Shown: piece after piece, positions 52,832-61,163 of the stretch
Layout: each line of letters opens with the position of its first letter
Numbering within the stretch: position 1 is the stretch's first letter
Source of the DNA: Succinatimonas sp. CAG:777
GTDB lineage: Bacteria > Pseudomonadota > Gammaproteobacteria > Enterobacterales > Succinivibrionaceae
Assembly (NCBI GenBank): GCA_000431835.1
Contig: HF987957.1
Location: 8,635-72,634, forward strand
Direction of reading: 5' to 3'
DNA length: 64,000 nt
The notes under the pieces: generated by a model
Database searches by the model: none
Seen by the model: the letters and a program-made list of their open reading frames with translations, nothing else
Told to the model about the DNA's origin: nothing
Translations under genes and position numbers: made by a program

Positions 52832-53076
52832 AAATACTCAAGCCTCTTTAACTGTTTTCTGCAAATATGGCTGGCCGAAAAATCAAAAAGACGGAATAAA
52901 CCGTCTTTCTGTATGTAATAACATTTAACTCCAAGTATGTCTTCAGCCGAAGTACATCGATACGACTTATCATGACAATAAACAATATTGTCAAATAAAC
53001 TGCAAAGATCATCAGTTCTGTACCATGAACCTTTGTCAAATGACCATACTGGGATTATTCTTTCTGATATATTCAT
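52816..53076 (-). CDS. Small phage protein of unknown function, 86 residues
   Basis: Lies between gp45/V and gp46, where Mu itself has no gene. The ATG at 53074-53076 overlaps the V stop (TAATG), which supports translation. Sequence shows no known motif: aromatic- and Cys-rich (five Cys; IIPVWSFDKGSWYRTDDLC, CYYIQKDGLFRLFDF, and a final LEYLCRCS). A 63-residue frame overlapping it lacks such coupling and is a shadow. Function unknown; it might be an accessory baseplate factor. Confidence 0.65.
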   Translation of the reverse strand: MNISERIIPVWSFDKGSWYRTDDLCSLFDNIVYCHDKSYRCTSAEDILGVKCYYIQKDGLFRLFDFSASHICRKQLKRLEYLCRCS

Positions 53077-53747
53077 TAACTTGGGGTTCCTGTATTTTCA
53101 CTACCACCTTGAACACCAGTATGAACATGGTGCTGCAGACTGATTGATCCGGCTGTAATATCATCTTCTGAATGAATTAATCCCTTAGCATTAACAGTAC
53201 CGCCAAATGATGCCATACCACCACCTTTTGTGCCTGTAATTAGCGTACCTGTAACAGTTACATTTCCGTCAAGCATAATTGTTGGAGCGGTTACTGTTGC
53301 AGATGTTTTGCAAGTAACAGATGAGGTGTCACAGTTAACCGATGCAGCACTTTTACAGGTTGCTGTTAAGTTATCGCACTTAGCTATAATGTCGTTTGTT
53401 GTTTTTACTGTTATTGGATCATCTACACCGTCAATTTCTATACCTTCACGTTTTAAATATACATGACGTTTCTTATCATCGTAGATAACAACTTCACCTG
53501 TCTTCATCTGAGTGATTCGATAGCGCCTGTCTGCAACATTGATAACTACACCATGATTGCGCTCATCATCGAAGAAGAGGTTAATTGCATCTGTTTTACC
53601 GTCTGTATAAGGTTCTGAACTGAAACCATAAGGCTCGATATGTTCCATCTCATCTTGGGTGGTGTCAGAATCATATCTTGTCTGAAATTCTCTGAGTTTT
53701 AAATCACCCGAAGAACCTGTGACGGTTGACCGAACTATCTGCGACAT
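53076..53747 (-). CDS. Baseplate assembly protein V / Mu gp45-like spike
   Basis: A 223-residue spike protein at the tail tip. The N-terminal OB-like part has FQTRYDSDTTQDEMEHIEPYG and INLFFDDERNHGVVINVADR. A middle beta-helix of alternating Val/Thr/Cys residues (CDNLTATCKSAASVNC, SSVTCKTSATVTAPTIML) leads to the apex LQHHVHTGVQGG, whose HVH can bind the iron ion typical of gp45/V tips. The four or so Cys residues in the helix are unusual. Confidence 0.9.
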   Translation of the reverse strand: MSQIVRSTVTGSSGDLKLREFQTRYDSDTTQDEMEHIEPYGFSSEPYTDGKTDAINLFFDDERNHGVVINVADRRYRITQMKTGEVVIYDDKKRHVYLKREGIEIDGVDDPITVKTTNDIIAKCDNLTATCKSAASVNCDTSSVTCKTSATVTAPTIMLDGNVTVTGTLITGTKGGGMASFGGTVNAKGLIHSEDDITAGSISLQHHVHTGVQGGSENTGTPS

Positions 53748-53756
53748 ATTTAATCC

Positions 53757-55001
53757 TTAATGGTATTTGCCATCCTGACCTACAAGCTTAACTTCTGACT
53801 TTGACGACCATGATCCATTCTTTTTTGTGACTTTTGACTTTTCCTGAGCAGGTTCATCTGTCTGCCTAAATCCTACAGGTGGAACACATTCAAGAGTGGT
53901 AATCATTCCATTGTTATCAAGTGTAAAAGTGACTTTGGTGATTAGCATTTCTTTTGTTGATGAATTTGAACCAACTCCAGAACCTAACACAATGTCATCT
54001 TTAATCTTGACTAAAGTGTTTACCTTCCACAAATCACCTTCAAGACCGTCTTTACCCGTGCGCCATCCTACAACTGTATAAGTTATTTTCTGTGACTGTG
54101 CTTTACGATATTTAGCTTCCTGTTCTGGGCCATTTGATATGCCACCATTCATGGTCTGCTCTTTATAACGATAGAATCTGAACCTTTTAATTTCATCATC
54201 CTGGCATTTAGAAATCTGCTGAAGATCATCACCAAACTTCTTATTATTGCCCTTCTGATCATTGTCATACCAGTAATGAGAAAAGCGCTGAGTGTAATCT
54301 TTCTGTGCAGATGCTGTCAGAATGTTGGTGCCTAATTCTAATGTTGCACCGGATGATTTCGGATCGTCAGTATCAGCAATTACCAGATTGCCATACTCAT
54401 CATCCATAAAATATAGACCTGATGATTTGGTTAAATTCTGAATTGCCTTAAAAACTGTTTCACTGTTTTTAACAGTTGAGTGAACATTTGAATTAACCGC
54501 AGCCTTATTTGACTCACAGACAAGTTTTATTCCATAAGGAGCTATTAACTGAGATACAGCAAGCTTTAAAGGGATGTTTTTAAACTGAGTAACAGCCTTT
54601 GAGATATTAGGAGATACGAAGGATTTACCGCCATTTATATTCTTTGTCCAAGAATTATTTTTAATGCTTGATAAGTCATATCCCTGTGGAGCTACGTTAC
54701 AGTCTACTAAATCCTCTGTCTTACTTCTGCCAACAACTGAAGCTGTCACTGATGTGCCGTTATAACTGATTGGAGTTGAGTCAATAAAGCCTGTCAGTAC
54801 AAGATCATCTCCTATTGTAAGCTGGATTTCATCACCAGAAGTAAACTTTGGAATTTCACTTTGGGCATAAACTTTTGGAGTTATGTCCAGCTGAAAAGTT
54901 CTAGATAACGCGTTAATCTCTGAAGTAATAGATACAGATGACCAGTAGTTATATGTAGTTGCACTGTTAACTTTAAGCTGTACTGTGTTTTTTTTGACCA
55001 T
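53757..55001 (-). CDS. Baseplate hub protein, Mu gp44-like
   Basis: About 414 residues. Mu gp44/P-like hub, related to T4 gp27, linking tail tube and spike. Segments typical of the family are SRTFQLDITPKVYAQSEIPKF, GDEIQLTIGDDLVLTGFID, the SVVGRSKTEDLVDC loop and GLYFMDDEYGNLVIADT. Translation likely starts at ATG 54999-55001 rather than the upstream ATG at 55031, which would translate through the terminator hairpin. Between these two the sequence is GGAG, a hairpin, six T and then ATG, so folding would bring GGAG to a normal distance. The gene lies directly after the moron. Confidence 0.88.
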   Translation of the reverse strand: MVKKNTVQLKVNSATTYNYWSSVSITSEINALSRTFQLDITPKVYAQSEIPKFTSGDEIQLTIGDDLVLTGFIDSTPISYNGTSVTASVVGRSKTEDLVDCNVAPQGYDLSSIKNNSWTKNINGGKSFVSPNISKAVTQFKNIPLKLAVSQLIAPYGIKLVCESNKAAVNSNVHSTVKNSETVFKAIQNLTKSSGLYFMDDEYGNLVIADTDDPKSSGATLELGTNILTASAQKDYTQRFSHYWYDNDQKGNNKKFGDDLQQISKCQDDEIKRFRFYRYKEQTMNGGISNGPEQEAKYRKAQSQKITYTVVGWRTGKDGLEGDLWKVNTLVKIKDDIVLGSGVGSNSSTKEMLITKVTFTLDNNGMITTLECVPPVGFRQTDEPAQEKSKVTKKNGSWSSKSEVKLVGQDGKYH

Positions 55002-55025
55002 AAAAAAGCCCACAATTAAGTGGGC
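55002..55025 (-). terminator. Terminator hairpin of the moron, abutting the gp44 start codon
   Basis: On the minus strand GCCCAC and GTGGGC arms (55025-55008) are followed by six T residues (55007-55002), directly before ATG 55001 of the hub gene. It lies 19 bases past the stop of the 89-residue secreted protein. Confidence 0.85.
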
Positions 55026-55043
55026 CTCCATAACAAATTAAAA

Positions 55044-55313
55044 CTAATATTTTTCACATTCAATGGAATCATCAGAATGCTGTATACAGCGATATTCTTT
55101 GCCATCGATCGTTACTTTTGTTCCCCTACTCATAGGATCGATCATACTGTTAACGCCACTAAAAAGTTCAAGTTGCTCTTTTAAACTGCCTAAAGATTCA
55201 TAGTCCCTATCTTCCAAATTACAATCTTCTGTAAAACCATCCTTGGGAGAACAATAAGCATTTGCAGAACTAACAAAGAGTAACATTGCAATTAAAACTA
55301 TTAATTTTTTCAT
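55044..55313 (-). CDS. Small secreted Cys-containing protein, probable phage moron
   Basis: An 89-residue protein with a clear signal peptide (MKKLIVLIAMLLFVSSANA, then YCSPKDG). The mature 70 residues hold four Cys, enough for two disulfides, and end EYRCIQHSDDSIECEKY. No known family. It interrupts the Mu-like order between gp43 and gp44. It has a consensus -10 box at 55337-55342, its own AAGAAGGA ribosome site and its own terminator. That set marks a moron, a cargo gene the lysogen can express independently. An envelope-related role such as phage exclusion is possible but inferred. Confidence 0.8.
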   Translation of the reverse strand: MKKLIVLIAMLLFVSSANAYCSPKDGFTEDCNLEDRDYESLGSLKEQLELFSGVNSMIDPMSRGTKVTIDGKEYRCIQHSDDSIECEKY

Positions 55314-55336
55314 ATCAACTATCCTTCTTTTCTTGA

Positions 55337-55342
55337 ATTATA
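55337..55342 (-). promoter_or_regulatory. -10 box of the moron promoter
   Basis: A perfect TATAAT on the minus strand, 24 bases before the ATG of the 89-residue secreted protein. GTTTTA, 17 bases upstream, is a weak -35. Confidence 0.55.
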
Positions 55343-55366
55343 GTCTAAAAATTAATGGTTAAAACA

Positions 55367-56704
55367 CTAAGATACAGATTTTGTAATTCTGATTGGTACC
55401 TTTTGCATGAACAAAGGAAAATGAATGTTATTACGTCTTATGATTTCATCCACTCTGCTGGTATCGCCATACTGTTCATAAGCTAAAACCAAAGTAGGCT
55501 GTGGCTCTTTTGGAGTTACAGTTATGGTTTTACCATCTGCTAGAACCTCATTTGTAAAGTAATGATATACATTGCTGTAGAGTTCCTCCAGACTTGCATA
55601 CAAATTACTGTCATCAGTACCCTGATATATCATTTCAGCTTCAATAACTGAAAGAACTTCATTACGAAGTGCAAGGATTTCATCTTCAGATTTGGTATTA
55701 CCGGCTGTGTCAATGTCTCCGTCACTCTCACCATCCAGGTTTGTTCCGACAAGAGAAACAATACCGGCTAACTGAGCAAGTAAAGTAAGCCTTACTGAAG
55801 TTTTTACAGCTTCAGCTAATTCTGATTTCTGAGTGTTAATATCAGTCTGCCTAAAATCAACTGCTGTTCCTTGAACCGTACCTTGAGCAGTTCCTTGAGA
55901 TGTTCCAAGAGCAGTGCTGGTGACTGATGAGGTTGTACTTAATTCATCAGAATGAATTAAATTAAGTACAGCATGTCCTGCATTTCTCCAGTTCTGAATA
56001 ACATTAGAGTAATTGCCTACTCCTAATGAATCAAAAAGGGATGAAACAAAGGAAGAGGAATGGCTCAAATCTGATGCTGCTGTTGTTATAAGATTTGATA
56101 TGGAATCAGATAAATCAAAAATCTTTGAAAAAGTTGAATCTGAAAGACATCCTAATATATTGAAATATGTGCCATTTGCGATATCTGTTGCAATAGTAGT
56201 GTACTGATCTAAATCCTCTACAGACAGATTAAAAGTATCCAGTACATTTTCAGCAAAGTTATCAGCCCATGTTCTTAACTTTGAGCCAAAATCAAAGCCA
56301 GCTGAATGAGGGTATTTAGATTCACCAGCTTCAATAAAAGTCAGAGTAAAGTTAGAAATACGCTTTTCGGCATCCCATGTGATCCTTGGTGTATCAATGG
56401 GGTAAACGTTAAGCGTACCTAACCATGGGTGTATAAGCTTACAAGCAGAAACAATACCGTTACTGTCTTTTTTAGGCTCTTCAATGGCATTTATCAGCCT
56501 TTTGGTTCGCTGAATATAATCAGTGCCAATAATAAAGCCTGTAACAGTAAACTGTCTTTTAAGACGTCCTAAATCTTCAGTGTAAGGAATATCACGCTGT
56601 GGATATTCATGAGTGATATTTCTTCGGCCAAAGTTAAATTCAGAGCTTACAACTTCAAAAGACACACCATTAAAAGAGGCCTTTCGTAATCTGGTAGAAA
56701 ACAT
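55367..56704 (-). CDS. DNA circulation family protein (Mu gp43-like)
   Basis: A 445-residue tail protein of the DNA_circ_N family, named by homology but part of the tail/baseplate in Mu-like phages. The N-terminal domain shows LRKASFNGVSFEVVSSEFNF, RRNITHEYPQRDIPYTEDLG and GFIIGTDYIQRTKRLINA, followed by LIHPWLGTLNVYP; these are the diagnostic segments. The C-terminus (QPTLVLAYEQYGDTSRVDEI, then RNNIHFPLFM) resembles LysM-like ends in the family. Its start overlaps the tape-measure stop by one base. Confidence 0.9.
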   Translation of the reverse strand: MFSTRLRKASFNGVSFEVVSSEFNFGRRNITHEYPQRDIPYTEDLGRLKRQFTVTGFIIGTDYIQRTKRLINAIEEPKKDSNGIVSACKLIHPWLGTLNVYPIDTPRITWDAEKRISNFTLTFIEAGESKYPHSAGFDFGSKLRTWADNFAENVLDTFNLSVEDLDQYTTIATDIANGTYFNILGCLSDSTFSKIFDLSDSISNLITTAASDLSHSSSFVSSLFDSLGVGNYSNVIQNWRNAGHAVLNLIHSDELSTTSSVTSTALGTSQGTAQGTVQGTAVDFRQTDINTQKSELAEAVKTSVRLTLLAQLAGIVSLVGTNLDGESDGDIDTAGNTKSEDEILALRNEVLSVIEAEMIYQGTDDSNLYASLEELYSNVYHYFTNEVLADGKTITVTPKEPQPTLVLAYEQYGDTSRVDEIIRRNNIHFPLFMQKVPIRITKSVS

Positions 56705-58812
56705 TACAAGCTCCTTAATACACCTGAATTTGTCTTATACTGAATGCGACCGTCGCCATGCTGAGATGTTGACTCAACTTCAGCTGTAGTTCCTTCAGCT
56801 GACTTTACATTGATATTGATATCGCCCTTTAAGGCGCCACCAGATGCAGTTGCAAGAGTAGTTGCCGGCACATTCATATTTGAATCATCACCAAAACCAA
56901 AGAAGTTTTTAGTTTTATCCCAGCCGTTTGACAGTGTTGAACCTATCTTACTAATGCCTTTTGCTGCAGATTCAAATGGAGCAAAGAATACATCTTTGAT
57001 TTTGAGCCATAAATTAGCGTAAAAATCGACTAGGCTTAAGAATGTTTCTTTGATGGTGTTTACAGGATCGTTAAATAAACTAGATAACCAGTTCTTTATA
57101 TCTTCCCACACAGCCTTTATTGGAGATAATGCATTAAGAACATAACCGATCATTTCGCCAAATACGGCTTTGAGTGTTGACTCAGTTACATCTCTAATGT
57201 TCCCCCATAAATTAACATAAAAGTCGATAAGACTAAAAAACGTATCTTTTATGGTATTTACAGGATCATTGAATAAATTGGACAGCCAATTTTTCATACT
57301 GTTCCACGCATTTTTTATTGGAGATAATACGTCAAGGATATAATCAATCATTCCGCCAAAACAGGATTTGATAGTTGATTCAGTTACATCTACGATGTTT
57401 CCCCATAAATTCGCATAAACCCCAACAAGACTTAAAAACGTATCTTTTATGGTATTTACAGGATCATTGAATAAATTGGACAGCCAGTTTTTAATACCAT
57501 TCCAAGCTTTTTTTATTTGTGACAAAGAACTTAAAATATAAGTGATCATCTTAGCAAAAAAGGCTTTAATTTTTGTGACTGTTGACATGGTAAAGCCAAC
57601 AAAAGCATTCCATGCATCTTTGCACCATTTGCAGACAGTATCCCAATTCTTATAAAGAAAATAGACAGATGCAACAATAGCTGCAATTGCTGCAATAATG
57701 GCAGCCGCAATTAAGACAATAGGATTTGACCACAGTGCAATATTAAACAGAGTTGTAGCTACTGTTACAGCTTTGATTGCTGTAGCTATCTTCAAGAATG
57801 CGCTAATAGTACCTATCAGAGCAACAACAAATTTACTTGCAAATATTGTGGATATAACAATCGCTACTGTTTTGACTCCACCAAGATAATTAAAAAGCTT
57901 TACAAGATTTTTGGTAAAAGTAACTGTTTGAGAAATTACCTGTTTAAAATCAATCTTTTTAATGCACTCAACAAAATCCTTAACTGATGATGCAATTTCT
58001 GTTGCGATCCATTCTCGATTGGTTGCAATCCACTCAGTCATAGATGCAATGACAGGCTCAACGTAAGGTATCAGCTTTAAGCCAATAGCCAGGCTAAAAC
58101 CTGTAACAGCATCTTTTAAACGCTGAATTGTGTCTCCCATTGATTTTGCTTTTAAGGTATCTTCATCTGACACAACAATACCAAGATGTTTTGCCTCGTC
58201 TGCATAATCTTTAAGAGCCTGAGAACCATCCTGCAGCATTTGGATAAGTTCCTGTCCAGACTTGCCAAAAGTGGTTGTCGCAATATACGCCTTTTCAGAA
58301 TTGTTTTTCTGACGTTTCATTGCATCGGCTAATTCTGGCATTAGTTCAGCTGTGGTCTTCATCTGACCATTTGCTTTTTTCATTGAAATGCCTAATTTTT
58401 GGAACATTTCAACTAAGGCTTTGTTCTTGCCCTGTGCTGCATTAGCTAAATTCTTATTAAAGATAACCATGCCCTGATCAAGAGCTTCTGTTGAAGAGCC
58501 AGCCATTTGGGCAGCATGTCTTAAAGTTTGAACAGCATCAGTGGTGGTACCAAGTTTAATAGCTGCATCTTTTACTGAAGAGCCATAATCAGTAAATGTA
58601 CTAATTGAGCTCTTAACAGTTGCACTTACTGCAGTAAAAGCACCAGCAAGCGGTACAAGAGTTAATGCTCCTAACTTTGAAGCATTAGATGCAAAAGCCT
58701 GTGATGCCTTTTCAAAGTTTTTAAAAGAACTCTTTAATTTTTTTAACTGTGGTGAAGCTTTATCACTTACAGTAAAAAGAGCCTTAAACTCTTTGATGTT
58801 TGCTGATGCCAT
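56704..58812 (-). CDS. Phage tail tape measure protein with three 66-residue repeats
   Basis: A 702-residue tape measure that sets tail length and helps DNA entry. The N-terminal helical domain holds FTVSDKASPQLKKLKSSFK and TTTDAVQTLRHAAQMAGSS, usual in the family. A hydrophobic stretch follows (about residues 320-390, with SNPIVLIAAAIIAAIAAIVA). The C-terminal third has three tandem copies of a unit containing IKNWLSNLFNDPVNTIKDTF, with an exact 198-base (66-residue) period seen at 57055, 57253 and 57451. A glycine/Ser-rich end (KGDININVKS) closes it. The ATG lies three bases after the E' stop. Confidence 0.93.
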   Translation of the reverse strand: MASANIKEFKALFTVSDKASPQLKKLKSSFKNFEKASQAFASNASKLGALTLVPLAGAFTAVSATVKSSISTFTDYGSSVKDAAIKLGTTTDAVQTLRHAAQMAGSSTEALDQGMVIFNKNLANAAQGKNKALVEMFQKLGISMKKANGQMKTTAELMPELADAMKRQKNNSEKAYIATTTFGKSGQELIQMLQDGSQALKDYADEAKHLGIVVSDEDTLKAKSMGDTIQRLKDAVTGFSLAIGLKLIPYVEPVIASMTEWIATNREWIATEIASSVKDFVECIKKIDFKQVISQTVTFTKNLVKLFNYLGGVKTVAIVISTIFASKFVVALIGTISAFLKIATAIKAVTVATTLFNIALWSNPIVLIAAAIIAAIAAIVASVYFLYKNWDTVCKWCKDAWNAFVGFTMSTVTKIKAFFAKMITYILSSLSQIKKAWNGIKNWLSNLFNDPVNTIKDTFLSLVGVYANLWGNIVDVTESTIKSCFGGMIDYILDVLSPIKNAWNSMKNWLSNLFNDPVNTIKDTFFSLIDFYVNLWGNIRDVTESTLKAVFGEMIGYVLNALSPIKAVWEDIKNWLSSLFNDPVNTIKETFLSLVDFYANLWLKIKDVFFAPFESAAKGISKIGSTLSNGWDKTKNFFGFGDDSNMNVPATTLATASGGALKGDININVKSAEGTTAEVESTSQHGDGRIQYKTNSGVLRSL
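57040..57610. repeat. In-frame tandem repeats within the tape measure gene
   Basis: The plus-strand marker GGTRTTTACAGGATC begins at 57055, 57253 and 57451, that is at exact 198-base steps. Copies 2 and 3 share long identical runs, copy 1 is more diverged. The boundaries given are approximate. Confidence 0.8.
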
Positions 58813-58815
58813 TAC

Positions 58816-58992
58816 TTATTCCCTTTGTGAATTAATCTCATCTGCAATACGATTCGACTGTAAAACCATTTCTTCAAACCGCTCAACATCAAGTTGTTCA
58901 ATATCAAGCGGTGAAAGATGCCAGAAATACGCAGTCGAATAGATACAGTCAATAAATTGCTTTTCCGTTCTTGGGCTTAATCCCCACTTCCG
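58816..58992 (-). CDS. Tail assembly chaperone extension E', made by -1 frameshift
   Basis: A 58-residue frame with no start codon of its own, reading RKWGLSPRTEKQFIDCIYST, then YFWHLSPLDIEQLDVERFEE and MVLQSNRIADEINSQRE. It continues from gene E when ribosomes slip back one base on TTTTTTC (58998-58992), giving a 148-residue fusion. The E/E' (Mu gp41/gp42-like) arrangement is known for contractile-tail phages, and the fusion coats the tape measure before tube assembly. The stop at 58816-58818 lies three bases before the tape-measure start. Confidence 0.85.
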   Translation of the reverse strand, partial: RKWGLSPRTEKQFIDCIYSTAYFWHLSPLDIEQLDVERFEEMVLQSNRIADEINSQRE

Positions 58993-59261
58993 AAAAAACC
59001 GGTTACAACACCTACTGCTGCAGTGAAATCAGGAATTGACATCTTATCTACAGCTGATGGAGGTATTGAAGCAAGAGTAGAAATATACTTTGCAACAATA
59101 TCAGGATTAAATTTCAGATCGCCTTCTGAAGTAAAAAAGATGGGATAACCAATTCTGCGAATATCACCAACACTAGGCTTTCTGAACTCTAAAACAGATA
59201 CTGTCTCAGTGCCCATCTCAATAGGCACTGATAGTTTTAAGTTTTCTGCAACTGACTTCAT
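58977..59261 (-). CDS. Tail assembly chaperone E (Mu gp41-like)
   Basis: A 94-residue cytoplasmic assembly factor. LKLSVPIEMGTETVSVLEFR and KPSVGDIRRIGYP fit the Mu-like gp41 / P2 gpE group. The gene lies between tube and tape measure, as in all phages of this kind. Near its end the codons GGT TTT TTC contain the classic slippery heptamer T-TTT-TTC in the correct phase, so part of the ribosomes shift to the -1 frame and make E-E'. Confidence 0.88.
   Translation of the reverse strand: MKSVAENLKLSVPIEMGTETVSVLEFRKPSVGDIRRIGYPIFFTSEGDLKFNPDIVAKYISTLASIPPSAVDKMSIPDFTAAVGVVTGFFGSGD
58992..58998 (-). promoter_or_regulatory. Programmed -1 frameshift slippery site
   Basis: TTTTTTC on the minus strand, phased as X-XXY-YYZ relative to gene E, 12 bases before the E stop. 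Shifting gives an open -1 frame of 58 residues. I did not identify a stimulating downstream structure. Confidence 0.85.
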
Positions 59262-59272
59262 TTAGTTCTCTC

Positions 59273-59632
59273 CTAACGCTGTAAGTGACCATCAAGGCCT
59301 GTAAACTCTAATGACACAGTACCGTCTGACGAATTAGCTACAACTTCACCTTCAAGCCATGCACCATTTAAGGTGTATACCCAACCATTGGCAAGCTCTG
59401 CAGTAATTGTCATATCATTGCCAGACAGTGCATCAATATCAAAGTCAGGCTCAAGAAATGCAGTACATTTAACATATGGAGCTATATTAGTCTCACTGTA
59501 TCCTGCCACACCTGTAGAACCTACTTTCTTTTCTTTGGTTGTTTTTAATAAAGGTATTTCGACTGAACCTTCAACAGACAACTGAGCACCGTTAGCTTTA
59601 ATGTAACAGGTGCCCGCAAATTTTTTACCCAT
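59273..59632 (-). CDS. Phage tail tube protein (Mu gpM-like)
   Basis: A 119-residue tube protein. Typical family features are the N-terminal GTCYIKANGAQLSVEGSVE, YSETNIAPYVKCTAFLEPDF and the strand-turn WVYTLNGAWLEGEV, ending with LEFTGLDG. It follows the sheath gene by 15 bases and precedes E. It polymerises inside the sheath. Confidence 0.92.
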   Translation of the reverse strand: MGKKFAGTCYIKANGAQLSVEGSVEIPLLKTTKEKKVGSTGVAGYSETNIAPYVKCTAFLEPDFDIDALSGNDMTITAELANGWVYTLNGAWLEGEVVANSSDGTVSLEFTGLDGHLQR

Positions 59633-59647
59633 TTAAAAAATCTCCTC

Positions 59648-61141
59648 TTAATCAGAATACTGTAAACGGAACTGAGCCTGTAACGCAAAAATGCGAAGCT
59701 GATTAACAAGATCAGGAGGCAACAGCACATCAAGACGGTTAACATCTGAAGTATTACGCTCTACAATCAGATTCTTAGCGAACAGTTCAGCATTCTCAAC
59801 AAGGCCGTCACGTTCCATGGCTGAATACTGAGCAATCAGCTCTGAACGAATTACAGAAGGGGTAACAATTGCCTGTCCTGCCCCATATCTGGTACCGTCA
59901 TTTGCAAGCTTATGGCGTGCATATTTGGATGTAATAACGCCCTTAAGACGGGTAATGATCTCTGCTAATGTATACAGAGTTGTGATATCAAGATATGAAT
60001 TATCTGCATCACCGAACTTGTTAACCTGATATGTGGTGATTGCGCGCTCAATCATTACAGTGCCTGACTGATAATAAATTGTTGCGATTCCATTATGGAG
60101 TAAAGTATTTTTATCATTAAAATTAAAACGCTTTTCCATACTTGGTTGCATTAAGCCGTTCAGTTCACCGGTTTGTACAGGACGGGCAGGATCATTAGTA
60201 ATAAATCCGGCAATACGACCTAAAACAGCGCCTGTCACAATATATGCAGGTTCTGCATTCTTCTCTTCAATGCCGAATACTGTGGTATGCTGGTCATTGC
60301 GAGTATTACCAAAAGTAACTAAGCTTTCAGTATTACCTCTGAGGGTTGTAAACACATGACCATACTGCATTTTTGCATATGACCAACGTCCGGTGGAATC
60401 ATTCATCTCGGTTTTTACAGCATCAAGCGCTGTAGCAGAATTATTTTCAATTCCAATAAACCAGAATGTTTCTGAGGCAACAGCCTTAAAAGCTTCTTTA
60501 TAATCAGGCTCACCGGAACCATTTTTCATATCATCGATAGTAAGAGTAATGCCAGCAAGATCAGATTCTCCACCAACGTCGCCCTGAAGGTTCTTATCCA
60601 ATCTGATTTCATTTCCGCTAATGCCAGCTACTTTAGCTGTAATAGTGATTACACTATCTTCATCATTCTTTTCAGCTGTAACTGGTAAATCTTTATCTGC
60701 ATTGATTGCCTGAGTTAATGCAGTTAGGACTTCATTTGCAGTTGTTCCTGCAGAACATGCAACTGATACGAGCTGAGAACCAATATACAGATAGACTGCT
60801 CCGCTCTCTGTTGCTGTTCCTTTAACGGTAATTGAGCCTGTTGATGCAGTAGCTGACTTAATGTCTACAGGTAAACACCATAATTCTCCTGTACCATTCT
60901 GATTACGGAATGCCTCTGCCATTAAAGCTAAAGGCGAACCACGACCAAACTTTGTTTTTGCCTGTTCAGTTGAGGTGATTAATGTAGGAACACCTGCTGT
61001 TGCAGTTCCAGAAGAAGACATTGAACCGATTAAAAGGCTCTTCTTCTCTGCTGTTGCGGTATTTGCCATTGAATTGTCTACTTCTGCGTAGAACAAAGGA
61101 ACTCGTACATTTGAAGGTACGTAATTAAATGAAACAGACAT
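59648..61141 (-). CDS. Phage tail sheath protein (Mu gpL-like)
   Basis: A 497-residue contractile sheath subunit. The N-terminus VSFNYVPSNVRVPLFYAEVD is the Mu gpL signature. FGRGSPLALMAEAFRNQNG near residue 64, an inserted variable domain (about 105-200), ARPVQTGELNGLMQPSMEKR near 320 and the C-terminal AEIITRLKGVITSKYARHKL follow. Its presence proves a contractile, myovirus-type tail. Confidence 0.95.
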   Translation of the reverse strand: MSVSFNYVPSNVRVPLFYAEVDNSMANTATAEKKSLLIGSMSSSGTATAGVPTLITSTEQAKTKFGRGSPLALMAEAFRNQNGTGELWCLPVDIKSATASTGSITVKGTATESGAVYLYIGSQLVSVACSAGTTANEVLTALTQAINADKDLPVTAEKNDEDSVITITAKVAGISGNEIRLDKNLQGDVGGESDLAGITLTIDDMKNGSGEPDYKEAFKAVASETFWFIGIENNSATALDAVKTEMNDSTGRWSYAKMQYGHVFTTLRGNTESLVTFGNTRNDQHTTVFGIEEKNAEPAYIVTGAVLGRIAGFITNDPARPVQTGELNGLMQPSMEKRFNFNDKNTLLHNGIATIYYQSGTVMIERAITTYQVNKFGDADNSYLDITTLYTLAEIITRLKGVITSKYARHKLANDGTRYGAGQAIVTPSVIRSELIAQYSAMERDGLVENAELFAKNLIVERNTSDVNRLDVLLPPDLVNQLRIFALQAQFRLQYSD

Positions 61142-61163
61142 TATTGTCTTCTCCTTGGTTTAG

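Noticed and set aside
52848..53039. 63-residue ORF within the gp45-gp46 gap
   Set aside because: Overlaps the 86-residue ORF in another frame and lacks the coupled TAATG start that supports the latter.
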